Below, in pieces: positions 39,625 through 52,700 of a stretch of DNA of 64,000 nucleotides (within the stretch, counting starts at the first letter, position 1; every line of letters starts with the position of its first letter). Origin of the DNA: Closterium sp. Naga37s-1 (Eukaryota; Streptophyta; Zygnematophyceae; Desmidiales; Closteriaceae); NCBI GenBank assembly GCA_947471745.1, contig CANJKZ010000981.1, forward strand, positions 1,054,001 through 1,118,000, given 5' to 3'. The position numbers and the translations under genes were made by a program. The notes under the pieces were generated by a model. The model was not told the DNA's origin. It worked only from the letters and a program-made list of their open reading frames with translations, and searched no databases.

Positions 39625-40623
39625 CAAAAACGTTGGCAGCATCACAGCCCTAGCGCTGAAACCCCCTGCACCGTCACCGTCACCGTCACGAACACACACA
39701 AAACCAGAGGAAACGACAGCACGAGAGGGAGTAGATGCTACAGTTTTCAGATTCGCGAATCCTTTCCCCGAATCTTGTTCCCGATTTCCTTTGGAAGGAG
39801 GGATGCAGTGCGGTTGCGCGGCAGCAGCATTCCCTCCCGCTTGCTCCTCGAGCCGGAGGGGCTGTACAACGCATACCGCTCGATCAGTTGCCGGAACCGT
39901 CGGACAAATGCTGCCGATTGGTTGATTTGTGAATGTGTGGATGTGAACAACCTGGCACGCGGTATTCAAATGCGCGTCGTCCCTATCTCTGTCCTGCTGG
40001 AATGCCAGCCAAGTCCGAACACTTGATGTGTTCGGATGAATTCGGCTCTTCTCGGTCTGCGTATGTTGAACCAGTTGCTCCGTGGTTCCGCAGACCTTTG
40101 ACCACCAAAGAACCCACAAGGCAACGAGTGGTCCCCACATAGCCACTCACTCTGCCTGGAGCAAGCCACATGAACATTCGATTTCGAACCTCATCCACCA
40201 GCAACACCGTCCCTCGCCGTAACAAATCGTTCTGTAACATAACAATTTTACGCCAAGCTGTCACACAACTGACTAGAACCGTACAAGCACAGCAGCTGGA
40301 CATAGAAAAGGCGAGAGGCCTCAGACCTTACTACTTTCCACGACACCAAACAAGCAGCGTAGGTCTCACGACAGAAAACTGCATTTTCCGTTTCTCTGCT
40401 AGTTACCGCCGTGCCTGTCGGGACGATTTTACCTTCTGAAGGTCATCTGAAGTTCTTATAGGAGCGTCATTTTCTGTATGTAGACGCTCACGGTCAACAA
40501 TAAACAACAGTTTATATCCGAAAAACAGAGTCAACGTTTTTTTTTTTACCTGCATTCCGGTACCATCTTGTGGTCTGGGTCTCTCCACGACACTCTGGGA
40601 AGTAAAGCGACATTCTTGTCCAA
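39536..40623. other. Intergenic upstream of the F-box/MYND gene
   Basis: Contains a 34-base poly-T run (39591-39624) that may be the reverse complement of a retroposon poly-A tail. The open frames on both strands between 39650 and 40300 show no recognisable domains and overlap each other, so none is called. Confidence 0.4.
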
Positions 40624-43024
40624 ATGGAGTCTTTCAAAAGAGTAAAGCTCGGCACAAATGAGTTTGCGTACTCGCAGCCCGCATTCTTCGGTGTTCCGTC
40701 TCTCCATTGCAACAACATCTCGAAGCCGATTTCTACTTTCGGCGACAAGAAAGCCCCAGCCTCTGCGATTTTCGCAGACGCGGTGGCGCCGCAAGCGCAG
40801 ACATTTTCCCGCGACGTTCAACGACCCGTCGCCGGCGACGGCTGCGACTCAGCGACGACGCGTCGCACGTGCCACTTCGATCGCGTGCCCAACGAGCTAG
40901 TCGCGGAAATCGCGCGCTGCGTCTTCGCTAAAGCGCAATCGGCGGCGGACGTCGCGGGGATGCTCGTGACGTGCAGGCGGTTCAGCAGCGTTTGCCACCC
41001 CGCCGCCAGCTGGTCGCTACGCGCCTCGGCCGCCATCGAAATGCTTCTGCCGGCAGACGCGGCGCGATGGACGGCGGCGGCGCAACGCCTGCTTCTGAGC
41101 GCCGCAGCAGAAGGCAACCTCGAGGCGATTTACGTTGTGGGCATGGTGAGCCATCATTTGCCGACTCGGGGCATTGTTCGTTCGCGCAAGCATTTTCCCT
41201 CCCCGTCGACTCACCGACATTTCTTTCTATTTACCACCGTGTTTTGAGTCTAGACTTACTAACTCCCCCACTTCCCCTCCGCCTCCCCGCGCATTCTTCC
41301 CCCTTCTTCCCTTCCAGATCTCCTTCTACTGCCTCAACAATCACTGGGCGGGCGCAAAGCTCCTCGCGCAGGCGGCGGAAGCGGGGCACGGCGCGGCGAT
41401 GTACTCTCTCGCAATAATCAACTTCCACGGCAGCGGCGGCGCGGCGGACGACGCGAATCCCGAGGTCGGCGTGGAGCTAAGCTGGCGCGCCGCGCGGCTC
41501 GGGTTCCTCCCCGCGTTACAGGAACTCGGGCATTGCTTTTTAGACGGGTACGGCGTCGCGCAAAGGACGTCCTTGGGGCAGCTGCTGCTGCAGCACGCGG
41601 CGGCGGGGCTGGCGGAAGCGGACCGGCGGAGAAATGCGAAGGTCACGCCGCGCTCCGCGCCCATTTCCCCCGAGTGCGCGGAAGCAGGAGCGGCGCGAGT
41701 GGAGGTTCTGCAGGAGGGGACGCGGAAGCCGCAGCCGCAGACGCAGCAGCGGGAGCTCCGCAGCATCGGCCGCTCGCGCAGCTGGCCCCAACGCCTTGTT
41801 TCTTCCCCCGTCGGCGCAGTCTCCGCCTCCGCCTCCGCCCGCGCGCGCGCGTGCGCGAGGGGTGACTGTAACGCGAGAAGTGACTGTAACGAAGCGTGCG
41901 GCAGTGGGATGCTGCGAGGCGCTGACGCTGGAGGCGCGAGGCTTAGGGGAGATGTGACTGTAGAGAGAAGAGGGAACAGCGACGCTAGAGGCGAGGGGGA
42001 AGGAAAGGACGAGGGGAGGATCAACTGTTGCGATGACGCGCAAGGGGAGGAGCGGCAGAGGCTTAGAGAGGCGGAAAGCACGCAAGCGCCATCGGAACGG
42101 GGAGCTGACCAAACCCTGGTTTTCTCTCTCTGTTCCGAGGAGGAAGAGAGAGAGGAGGAGGGGCAGGAGGGGCAGAAGCGGCAAATGGAGGAAGAGGAGG
42201 AGGATGCAATGGGAATGATGCTGCTGCTGGAAGAGATTGCAAAGGAGAGAGGCGTGGAGGATGCAGAGGGAAAGCAGGAAAACGAGCTGGGAAGCCAAGA
42301 ATTTGAGCCTTGCTCTTTGTCGCTTGAACTGTCCCTCTCGCCGCCTTCACCTGTGTGTGAATCAACAGGTGCAACTGCTAATGCGGCTGCGGCTGCTGCT
42401 GCTGCTGCAGATGCTCTAGCCGGCATCCTGAGAAGCTATGGGGTTGGATGCGGGGAGGACCAAGACTTTTGGATAGACTCAGAGGATGATGAGAGTGATG
42501 GGGAGGAGGATGAGGGGGTGGAGGAGGAGAGTGAGGAGGAGGAGGAGAGGGAGGGTGCATCAAGCAGCCCACTGCCCTCTGCTGTATCCTTTGCCTCGCT
42601 CGCCTTTATTCGGCAAATGCTCCCTCTTACCACCTCTCCTGCTGCTGTTTCGGCCGCTGCCACCGCTGCTGCCACTGCTCCAGCTGCCCATGTTAGAAGA
42701 TCAGCATTTGCAGCTACCCCGGCTGTAGCAGCCACATCAGCAGCAGCCACGTCAGCAGCTGCCGCATCCACCGCCGCCCTCCAGCTGGCGTTTCCGCGCC
42801 CGCAAGCCGCCCATCGCGTGCACGACTTCCTCGCCAGCTGGCACGCGCTGCGCTCGCTGCCAGCTGGCAGGCGCTGCTGCGGTAACCCTGCGTGCTGCCG
42901 CCCGGAGACGAGGGAGAACGAATTCAGGAGTTGTGTGCGGTGCGGAAAGGCAAAGTACTGTAGCCGGTCGTGCCAGGTGGCCGATTGGAAGTTCAGGCAC
43001 TCCTTCATCTGCTGCCCTGAATAA
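40624..43024 (+). CDS. F-box protein with SEL1 repeats and MYND zinc finger
   Basis: Like the Arabidopsis At1g67340/At5g50450 family, presumed substrate-recognition subunits of SCF ubiquitin ligases. Two exons: 40624-41145 and 41318-43024, split after GM with GTGAGC and CTTCCAG borders; 742 residues. The F-box is at about 85-125 (FDRVPNELVAEIARCVF). SEL1-like helical repeats cover about 175-265 (AKLLAQAAEAGHGAAMYSLA, ALQELGHCFLDGYGV). A MYND finger is at the C-terminus (about 710-740: CVRCGKAKYCSRSCQVADW then H and C). Plant relatives have about 370 residues; here about 400 low-complexity residues, acidic (Glu/Asp runs) and Ala-rich, lie between SEL1 and MYND. Function is inferred from domains only. 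Confidence 0.85.
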
Positions 43025-43785
43025 GACTTGGTTTTTGAGACGCTTCACGAGAAAATTCAGGAAGTTTGGGGCATTCTTTCGTTTGCTGCCCGGGCTCCGG
43101 GTGTCACTGCAAGCTAGCCTTCGACGCCTCACGCATTGCAAGCTGCAATTTGCTATACTTGGCACAAGGTACCGCAGATAGGAGGTGGGGCATTACTATA
43201 TGGAAGGCGAGCATGCATAGGATACATACCACATTAGTATGACATGTCTTTTGTAGAGCGGAATGGGTTGCCTGGTATATAAATAGGGAAAGCCATATTT
43301 TTTTCTGCTTGAAGCGAACCAGCAGAGCTTGCAGGAGTACGTACGGGTAATACGCTGATTGTACATGTATTTGCATCACAAATCGAGCACTTTTGCAACG
43401 CATTTGCTGGGGTGTTGATCCATTTGCACTCCGATCCGAGCAAGCTTCATTTGTGTGGGGCGATTCATGCTCCCTGCTGGCTGATTCTTTCCACGTGGAT
43501 CACGTCCTCCGCGTGTCGCTTTACTCCGCTTACACGTGCCGCCTTAAATTACTTCAGTGCAGTACCGCTCTGAAACGTAACACACCCAACGGAAACAAGA
43601 TGCATCACATGATTCTAGAAGGAATCCGCCAAATACCCCTAGAGGATTGATAGGGAAGGGAGACACCATCAGGCTAGACTGAAACGTCCAAACCAAGTAG
43701 CAGGTGCTTTTGAAATAAATTTCTAGATTCTTTAGTCACAGCCTGATCATTCTGTGCCTTGCGCGCCCAGTACTTCAAGCGTGCC
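43025..43785. promoter_or_regulatory. Upstream region of the aldo/keto reductase gene
   Basis: A TATA-like TATATAAATA lies at 43276-43285, about 500 bases before the reductase ATG. It could place a transcription start near 43310, though that distance needs a long 5' leader. No coding sequence was recognised. Confidence 0.35.
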
Positions 43786-46700
43786 ATGGAGTCCCTCGTT
43801 TCGCGGCAACTTCGTGCCACATTGCCAGCCTGGGAACGAAATTCGCTCCGACCTTGCCGCGGATTCGCTCCGTCCAATGTGGCGCGATTCGCGACACTGC
43901 GGCACGAGCGCTCCGCGCGAGCGACGGAAAGACCACGTCGGCGGGATTTGTCTGTGCGAGCGGAAGCATCAGCCGACTCGGGCGCGCCGACCGTTGCTCA
44001 GGCTCCTTCGGACCGCGTCCTTCGTAAGCCTGGGGCGAGTCACATAAAGAGACCTCTGAGTCGAATCAAAAGCGAACTAGGAAGCGTATTCGAGCGCGCC
44101 CATTCGAGCGCGCCCCTTCGAGCGTGCCGACCGTTGCTCAGGCTCCTTCGGACCGCGTCACTCGTAAGCCTGGGGCGAGTCACATTAAGAGACCTTTGAG
44201 TCGACTCGAATGTCGGTGTGAATGAACTAAGTAGCAACTTATTTGAACACGCCCATTCGATCTATTTCGACTGATGCTCTGGCTCCTTCGGATTGTGTTA
44301 CTCGTAAGCCTAATCGTGTTACTTGAGAGTCACACGGATTGGACTTACGTTTCCTATCCGCGGTGCCTTCTGGATTGAACCTCGGTTTCCTATTGTAGAC
44401 TGTTTTGAGTGGCGCGTGACACACGCTAGACTGCTGCTGCAACGATTCCTGGCTGTAGCTGGCAAGTAGGACTGGCTACTCTAGCACGTGGGGTGAGCAC
44501 GTGGAATGAGCACGTGGGATCTTGTCGTTTTGCCACGTGGTGAACGGCATGTGGCAGAGCAGCAGCGGGGCGTGGGGACAGGTGCTTATGTAACGCACTC
44601 ACCAGCCAGCCGCTTTCCTCCCTTCTCCCCCACCTCTTCTTATCATTCCAACAGTGGAACAGGGAAAGGACAGCCTTGACTTTTGCCGTGTGGTGAACGG
44701 CATGTGGCAGAGCAGCAGTGGGGCGTGGGTCGTGGGGGCAGGGGCTTGCTTAGCGCACTCAACAGCGGCTTTTATCCCTTCTCCCCCAGCTCCCCCCAAC
44801 ATTCCAACAGTGGAACAGGGAAAGGGCAGCCTTGACATCTGCCGTGTGGTGAACGGCATGTGGCAGAGAAGCAGTGGGGCGTGGGGGCAGGCAGGGGTCT
44901 TATAAGGCCCTTCGATACTCTCCGTTTCCCTCCCCTGCGTGGTGACAGTGGAACAGGGGGACGATTCTTTGGACATCTGCCGCGTGGTGAACGGCATGTG
45001 GCAGAGCAGCAGTGGCGCGTGGGGGCAGGCAGCCCCAGATGCAGTGGTGACTGCGATGCTGCAGCATGCTGACGCCGGGCTGACCACATTCGACATGGCC
45101 GATATATGTGAGTAGAAGGGGGTGTGTATATGTATATAGGGTGAGCTTATAAGGGGGACACGTGGGGAATGGGGGCAGGCGGCGCCAGATGCGGTGGTGA
45201 CTGCGATGCTGCGGCATGCTGATGCCAGGCTCACGACTTTCGACATAGCCGATGGATGTGAGTGCATGTTTGAGTAGAGTGGGTTTGGTGGGAGTTTGTA
45301 GAAGGTGCGACTTTTGAGAATTCTCAAAAGTCGCACCAATAAGGGGGAGAAGCATTAGAGCCAAGTGGAGGCTCACAGCAGCACTGGATGCGGTGGTGAA
45401 TGCGATTCTGGCGCTGGGCTCACCACCTTTGACATGGCTGATATATGTGAGTATTTCTTTATGAAGTGTAGAATGCGAGCGTTTAATGGGTGATATTATA
45501 AGGGGGACGAACAGCAGGGGCGCGGCGTGGGGACAGGCAGCGCCAGATGCGGTGGTGACTGCGATGCTGCAGCATGCTGATGCTGGTCTCACCACGTTCA
45601 ACATGACCAATATATGTAAGTATAAGGGAGTGTGTATGAGTGTATTGGGTGATTCTATAAGGGGTACAATCAGCAAAGGTGCTGGGTGATACCTTATTCA
45701 CTACTTTGAATCTCCTTGTGCTCTCTGTCTTCTCTCTGTCTCACTACTCTGAGAAGACATCTTTGAGGGAGGGTGCTCTCTGTCTTCTCTCACCTCCCTC
45801 TCCTCCTCCCCCAGACGGCCCTGCAGAGAGCTATTATGGAGCGATGATTGACAGGCTTAGGAGGGAGCGAGGGGAGGAGGCTGCATTTGGCGTGCAGGGG
45901 TGAGTGTGGGTGTGTCTGGAATTGTGTGTGTGAGTGAGTGAGTGAGTGTGTGGATGGATGACTGTGGTGAGTGCGTGGGTGCGTGCGTGGGTGAATGGCT
46001 GTGTGGGTGGGTGTATGGGTGGGTTTGTGGGTGGATGTGTGAGCGGGTGAGTGGGTGTGTGAACGGGTGCGTGAATGGGTGTGTTTGTCGCAGGGTGTTT
46101 TTGAGATTTCTCAAAAACACCCTGCAGCATCTTGCCCGTTTCCCCCTCCCCTCTTGGGCCCCTGTCGAGACGTCTCCCCCTCCCCTCTTGGGCCCCTGTC
46201 CTCCGCTTCTCTGCTTTTTCCCTTCTGCTCGTCTTCTCCCCTGTAAACCAGTTGCCCTAAGTTCGTGCCCAAGCCTGACCCCATGACCCTTTTGAGACGT
46301 CTCAAAAGTTGTCTGCTCGTCTTCTCCTCTGTAAACCAGTCTCTCCAAGTTTGTCCCAAGGCTTGACCGCATGACCCGTGATGTGGTGAAGGTGGCGAGT
46401 CAACTTTGAGCAGCCTGCCTTTCAGGGAGTTTTTGAGAATTCTCAAAAACTCCCTTTGAATAGTCTGCCTTTCTCCACCCTCCCCACTCTTCTCCCCTTC
46501 CGTTCCCCTCTCATTTGAACTCCAGTTGCTCCTCTCCCACCCACCAGTCTCACCAAGTTCGTCCCACGCCCTGACCGCGTGACCCGACACGTGGTGGAGG
46601 TGGCGATTGATCGCTCCTGTGCCTGCCCAACCCCTACCCCGTCTCCCCACCCACCAGTCTCACCAAGTTCGTCCCACGCCCTGACCGCATGACCCGTGAC

Positions 46701-49700
46701 GTGGTGGAGGTGGCGATTGATCGCTCCTGTGCCTGCCCAACCCCTACCCCGTCTCCCCACCCACCAGTCTCACCAAGTTCGTCCCACGCCCTGACCGCAT
46801 GACCCGTGACGTGGTGGAGGTGGCGATCAACCGCTCGCGCACGCGCATGCAAGTGAAGACCATCGACCTGCTGCAGTTCCACTGGTGAGACGAGGCGAGA
46901 TACAATGTGTGCAAGTGCTTTGAAGCCAAGTGAAGCTGGTTAACCGTTCTTGCACTCGCACGCGCATGCAAGTGAAGACCATCGACCTGCTGCAGGTCCA
47001 CTGGTGAGATGAGATGATGTGATGAGAGGAGAGGAGACTGGATGAGGGGAGATGTGTGATTTGCATGGCTACATGACTCTATCTATCTGTGACGTGGTGG
47101 AGGTGGCGATCAACCGCTCCCTCACGCACGTGCATGCAAGTCAAGACCATTGATCTGCTGCAGTTCCACTGGTGAGGTGATGAGGTGAGGAGATAGCAAG
47201 GTGAAGTGAAGTGGGTCAAGTCATATTGACTGCTCCCTCACGCGCATGCAAGTGAAGACCATCGACCTGCTGCAGTTCCACTGGTGAGCTGATGGGGAGT
47301 TGGGGATGAGGTGCGATGTACAAGTGCGTTGAAGCCAAGTGAAGCCGATTAACCACTCCCGCACGCACATGCAAGTGAAGACGATCGACCTGCTGCAGTT
47401 CCACTGGTGAGCTGGTGTGTGATGAGTACCATGTGCACGTGTCACTCTTTCTGTGTTGTCGTGAAGGTATCAATCAACTGCTCCCGCACGCGCATGCAAG
47501 TGAAGACGATCGACCTGCTGCAGTTCCACTGGTGAGATGGCATGGCATGGCATGGCATTAGATGGGGCACAATGTGCAAGAGTGCTACTTCCCTCAGTGT
47601 GTGTGATTCCTCAACACAACTCATTTTGTTGTCGTGGTGAGTGCAGGAGAGGGCAGGAGAGGGCAGGAGAGGGCAGGAGAGGGCAGGAGAGGGCAGGAGA
47701 GGGCAGGAGAGGGCAGAAGGAGGGGAAGATGATCAGGCCCAAGGCTATCTTGTCTTGCCATCTCATGCCCCCCCCCCTTCCTGTTCTCCCAATAATCTCC
47801 TATCCCCGTCGCTCTCTTCATTCCCAGGTGGGATTTCAGAAACCCTGGGTATCTGGACACGTTGAAGCACCTCACAGACCTCAAGTCAAGAAGGAGTGGA
47901 ACATCAGAGCACCGCATCTCCTCTTTTCTCGCCCCCCTCCCTTCACTCTATCGTTCACCACCACCTGGCGGCACTATACCAACCCTGGGTATCTGGATGC
48001 ATTGAAGCACCTCACAGACTTCAAGGAGGAGGGGAAGATTAAAGCCATCTCATGCCCTCCCTTCCTTTTTGCTGCTTCTCAGGTGGGACTATGCCAACCC
48101 TGGGTACCTGGACGCGTTGAAGCACCTCACAGACCTCAAGGAGGAGGGGAAGATTAAGGCCATTGGACTCACCAACTTTGACACCACGCGGCTGCAAGTG
48201 ATTCTTGAAAATGGCATTCCCATCGTCAGCAACCAGGTATGCGGCGTCTTTTCGTTTTGAGCCCTTGATAGCCCTCCATTCCCAACGCTTCCCTGCCCCC
48301 CACTCCATGCCAATCTTCTTCTCACCAGCGTTGACACCGCCCGGCTGCAAGTGATCCCGGCTGAGGAGTGATAATTCATTTATTTATTCGGATGAAGGAC
48401 AAATGTGCCTGCTGGTTTTGAGAGGGCATTCGGATGAAGGATGAAGGTGCCTCTTCTCTCACACCACCCCATCCTCTCACAACTTAACCTAACCTAATCC
48501 CTTAGTTCTTCCATCCGACCAAACCCCGTTGCGCTTCAAACCCTAATCCCTCTGTGCCTGTGCAGCACGGTCTAGAGGACATGCGCCCTCAGCAGCAGCA
48601 GATGGCTCGAGGCACCTCCTCTCTTGCCTCACCCCATTCCCTTCACATTTCAATCCTTCTGTTTCTTCCCATTCTCAGGTACAGCACAGCCTGGTGGACA
48701 TGCGTGCAGCCGCAGCAGCAGATGGCTTGAGGCGCCTCTTCCCTCCCTTCCCCCACCCACCTGATCCCTTCACAACCGAACTCAATCCCCTCTTGCCTGA
48801 AACCCTCATCCTCCCTGTGCTTCAAACCGCAGGTACAGCACAGCCTGGTGGACGTGTGGCCGCAGCAGCACATAAGTTGATCACCCCATCTCCACCCTAA
48901 CCCAACCCCCATTGCCCTAATCCCGTTCCCCCCTGTGATTCTCACTGCAGGTACAGCACAGCCTGGTGGACATGCGGCCACAGCAGCAAATGGCTCAGCT
49001 CTGTGCTCTTACAGGGGTGCAGCTTATAACGTGAGTGGCTTATAACGAGAGTTGAATTTTGCGAGTGGCTTATAACGAAGTTGATTTACGTGAGTGGCTT
49101 ATAACGAAGTTGATTTACGTGAGTGGCTTATAACGAAGTTGATTTACGTGAGTGGCTTATAGTGAGCGTATGCACATGACTGAGTAAGAGCACGAGTACA
49201 TGGTACGAGCACGAGTACATGGTACAAGCACGAGCCGGGTGTGGCCCCTTCAGCATGTGGGGTGCACGAGTGAGTGAGTGAGTGAGTGAGTGAGTGAGTG
49301 AATGAGTGAGGGAGGGAGTGAATGAGTGAGGGAGGGAGTGGGTGAGGGCACGAGTGCATGGCACAGAGTTTGGTGCAGCCACAGCAGCAGATGGCAAAGC
49401 TTGGTGGTCTTACCGCACTCGATCTTATTTAACTTAGGTGGAATGTTTTGAGACGTCTAAAAATTGGTGGAATGGAATCCTGTGTTCATAGTGTGTGAGT
49501 GCATGAGTACAGTAAATATGCATGGTATGGATGTATACATATGTGTACATATGCATGGTATGGATGTATTCATATGTGTACATATGCATGGTATGGATGT
49601 ATTCATATGTGTACATATGCATGGTATGGATGTATACACATATGTACATATGCATGGTATGGATGTATACATATGTGTACATATGCATGGTATGGATGTA

Positions 49701-52700
49701 TACATATGTGTACATATGCATGGTATGGATGTATACATATGTGTACATATGCATGGTATGGATGTATTCATATGTGTACATATGCATGGTATGGATGTAT
49801 ACATATGTGTACATATGCATGGTATGGATGTATACATATGTGTACATATGCATGGTATGGATGTATTCATATGTGTACATATGCATGGTATGGATGTATA
49901 CATATGTGTACATATGCATGGTATGGATGTATTCATATGTGTACATATGCATGGTATGGATGTATACATATGTGTACATATGCATGGTATGGATGTATAC
50001 ATATGTGTACATATGCATGGTATGGATGTATACATATGTGTACATATGCATGGTATGGATGTATTCATATGTGTACATATGCATGGTATGGATGTATACA
50101 TATGTGTACATATGCATGGTATGGATGTATACATATGTGTACATATGCATGGTATGGATGTATTCATATGTGTACATATGCATGGTATGGATGTATTCAT
50201 ATGTGTACATATGCATGGTATGGATGTATACATATGTGTACATATGCATGGTATGGATGTATTCATATGTGTACATATGCATGGTATGGATGTATACATA
50301 TGTGTACATATGCATGGTATGGATGTATACATATGTGTACATATGCATGGTATGGATGTATACATATGTGTACATATGCATGGTATGGATGTATTCATAT
50401 GTGTACATATGCATGGTATGGATGTATACATATGTGTACATATGCATGGTATGGATGTATACATATGTGTACATATGCATGGTATGGATGTATTCATATG
50501 TGTACATATGCATGGTATGGATGTATACATATGTGTACATATGCATGGTATGGATGTATACATATGTGTACATATGCATGGTATGGATGTATACATATGT
50601 GTACATATGCATGGTATGGATGTATACATATGTGTACATATGCATGGTATGTATGTATTCATATGTGTACATATGCATGGTATGGATGTATACATATGTG
50701 TACATATGCATGGTATGGATGTATACATATGTGTACATATGCATGGTATGGATGTATTCATATGTGTACATATGCATGGTATGGATGTATACATATGTGT
50801 ACATATGCATGGTATGGATGTATTCATATGTGTACATATGCATAGTATGGATGTATTCATATGTGTACATATGCATGGTATGGATGTATACATATGTGTA
50901 CATATGCATGGTATGGATGTATTCATATGTGTACATATGCATGGTATGGATGTATACATATGTGTACATATGCATGGTATGGATGTATACATATGTGTAC
51001 ATATGCATGGTATGGATGTATTCATATGTGTACATATGCATGGTATGGATGTATTCATATGTGTACATATGCATGGTATGGATGTATACATATGTGTACA
51101 TATGCATGGTATGGATGTATACATATGTGTACATATGCATGGTATGGATGTATACATATGTGTACATATGCATGGTATGGATGTATACATATGTGTACAT
51201 ATGCATGGTATGGATGTATTCATATGTGTACATATGCATGGTATGGATGTATACATATGTGTACATATGCATGGTATGGATGTATTCATATGTGTACATA
51301 TGCATGGTATGGATGTATTCATATGTGTACATATGCATGGTATGGATGTATACATATGTGTACATATGCATGGTATGGATGTATTCATATGTGTACATAT
51401 GCATGGTATGGATGTATACATATGTGTACATATGCATGGTATGGATGTATACATATGTGTACATATGCATGGTATGGATGTATACATATGTGTACATATG
51501 CATGGTATGGATGTATTCATATGTGTACATATGCATAGTATGGATGTATACATATGTGTACATATGCATGGTATGGATGTATACATATGTGTACATATGC
51601 ATGGTATGGATGTATTCATATGTGTACATATGCATGGTATGGATGTATACATATGTGTACATATGCATGGTATGGATGTATACATATGTGTACATATGCA
51701 TGGTATGGATGTATACATATGTGTACATATGCATGGTATGGATGTATACATATGTGTACATATGCATGGTATGGATGTATTCATATGTGTACATATGCAT
51801 GGTATGGATTCTGCTGCTGCCTCAGCAGCACATGAAAAAGCTTTGTACTTTCACTCAGCTGCAGTTTGTGCCTCCATTGAACATAGCTGGAATGGAGTAC
51901 TGTTTGCTTGTGAGGTGAATAAGTGAGTGTTTGATTATACGATGGAATAGGTACACTCAATTCTTTATATCTACTCTCATTCCCCTTGGCAAAATAGGTA
52001 CGGCACTGTAATGGGAGGGCTTCTATCAGAGAAGTACCTGCACGCCAAGGAGCATAACAGCATGTTCGGTCCTCGCCTCGCCACTCCCTCTCTGAACAAG
52101 TACAAGCAGGTGTGAAATAGTCAATCTAGAAATTGCTATATGCGCCTCTTTTTCAGTCTTCTGCCTTGCCACTCCGTCTCTCAGAAAGTACAAGCGGTAA
52201 GCGGAGGGGGAAACGGCAGGGTGGAGTCGGAGAATTAGGAGGAGGAGTAGATGCAGGCCCCCCTGCCTTGCTTCTATTGAGTCGACTCAAAAGCAGCACA
52301 TACAAAACCGTTGTACCTCCCATCACACACTCTCTTCCCCACCCCACACATGCCCGTTTTTTTCAGATGGTGGATGTGTGGGGCGGCTGGGCGCTGTTCC
52401 AGGAGCGTCTGAGGGAGTGTGAGACTGCCTCCTACCGCATACATATCTGTTCTACCTACCTCCTATCATCCTCTCATACCCACCCCCATCATCCCACCGT
52501 TTTACGCAGATGGTGGACGCGTGGGGCGGGTGGGCGCTGTTCCAGGAGCTCCTGAGGGAGTGTGAGACAGTGGCAAAGAAGCACGGGGTTACAATCGCTG
52601 CAGTGGCCGTGCGCTCTACTCTCGACCAGGTAACTGTCTCAAGCATGTGCAACATAGCACATATGCACACACACCGGGTGGCTCTAAAAACACTCAAGAA

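Larger units (their letters stand above)
46235..46767 (+). repeat. Acceptor-side copies of aldo/keto reductase exon 4
   Basis: Four copies of ACCAG acceptor plus LTKFVPRPDRMTRDVVEVAI upstream of the assigned exon. The two nearest form a clean tandem of about 112 bases. The two farthest are interrupted by palindromes. Confidence 0.9.

Noticed and set aside
39472..40146. 224-codon minus-strand frame between the SINE and the F-box gene
   Set aside because: It includes the poly-T run read as poly-Lys and the SINE edge. No domain was recognised.
41341..42426. Long minus-strand frames opposite the F-box/MYND gene
   Set aside because: Ser/Pro/Ala-rich shadows of the acidic and Ala-rich low-complexity insert, with no domain.
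49464..51926. Very long open frames of about 800 codons on both strands (MDVYICVHMHG-type repeats)
   Set aside because: They are a by-product of a 33-base satellite with no stop in several frames. The array lies inside a well-supported intron and encodes only an 11-residue repeat.
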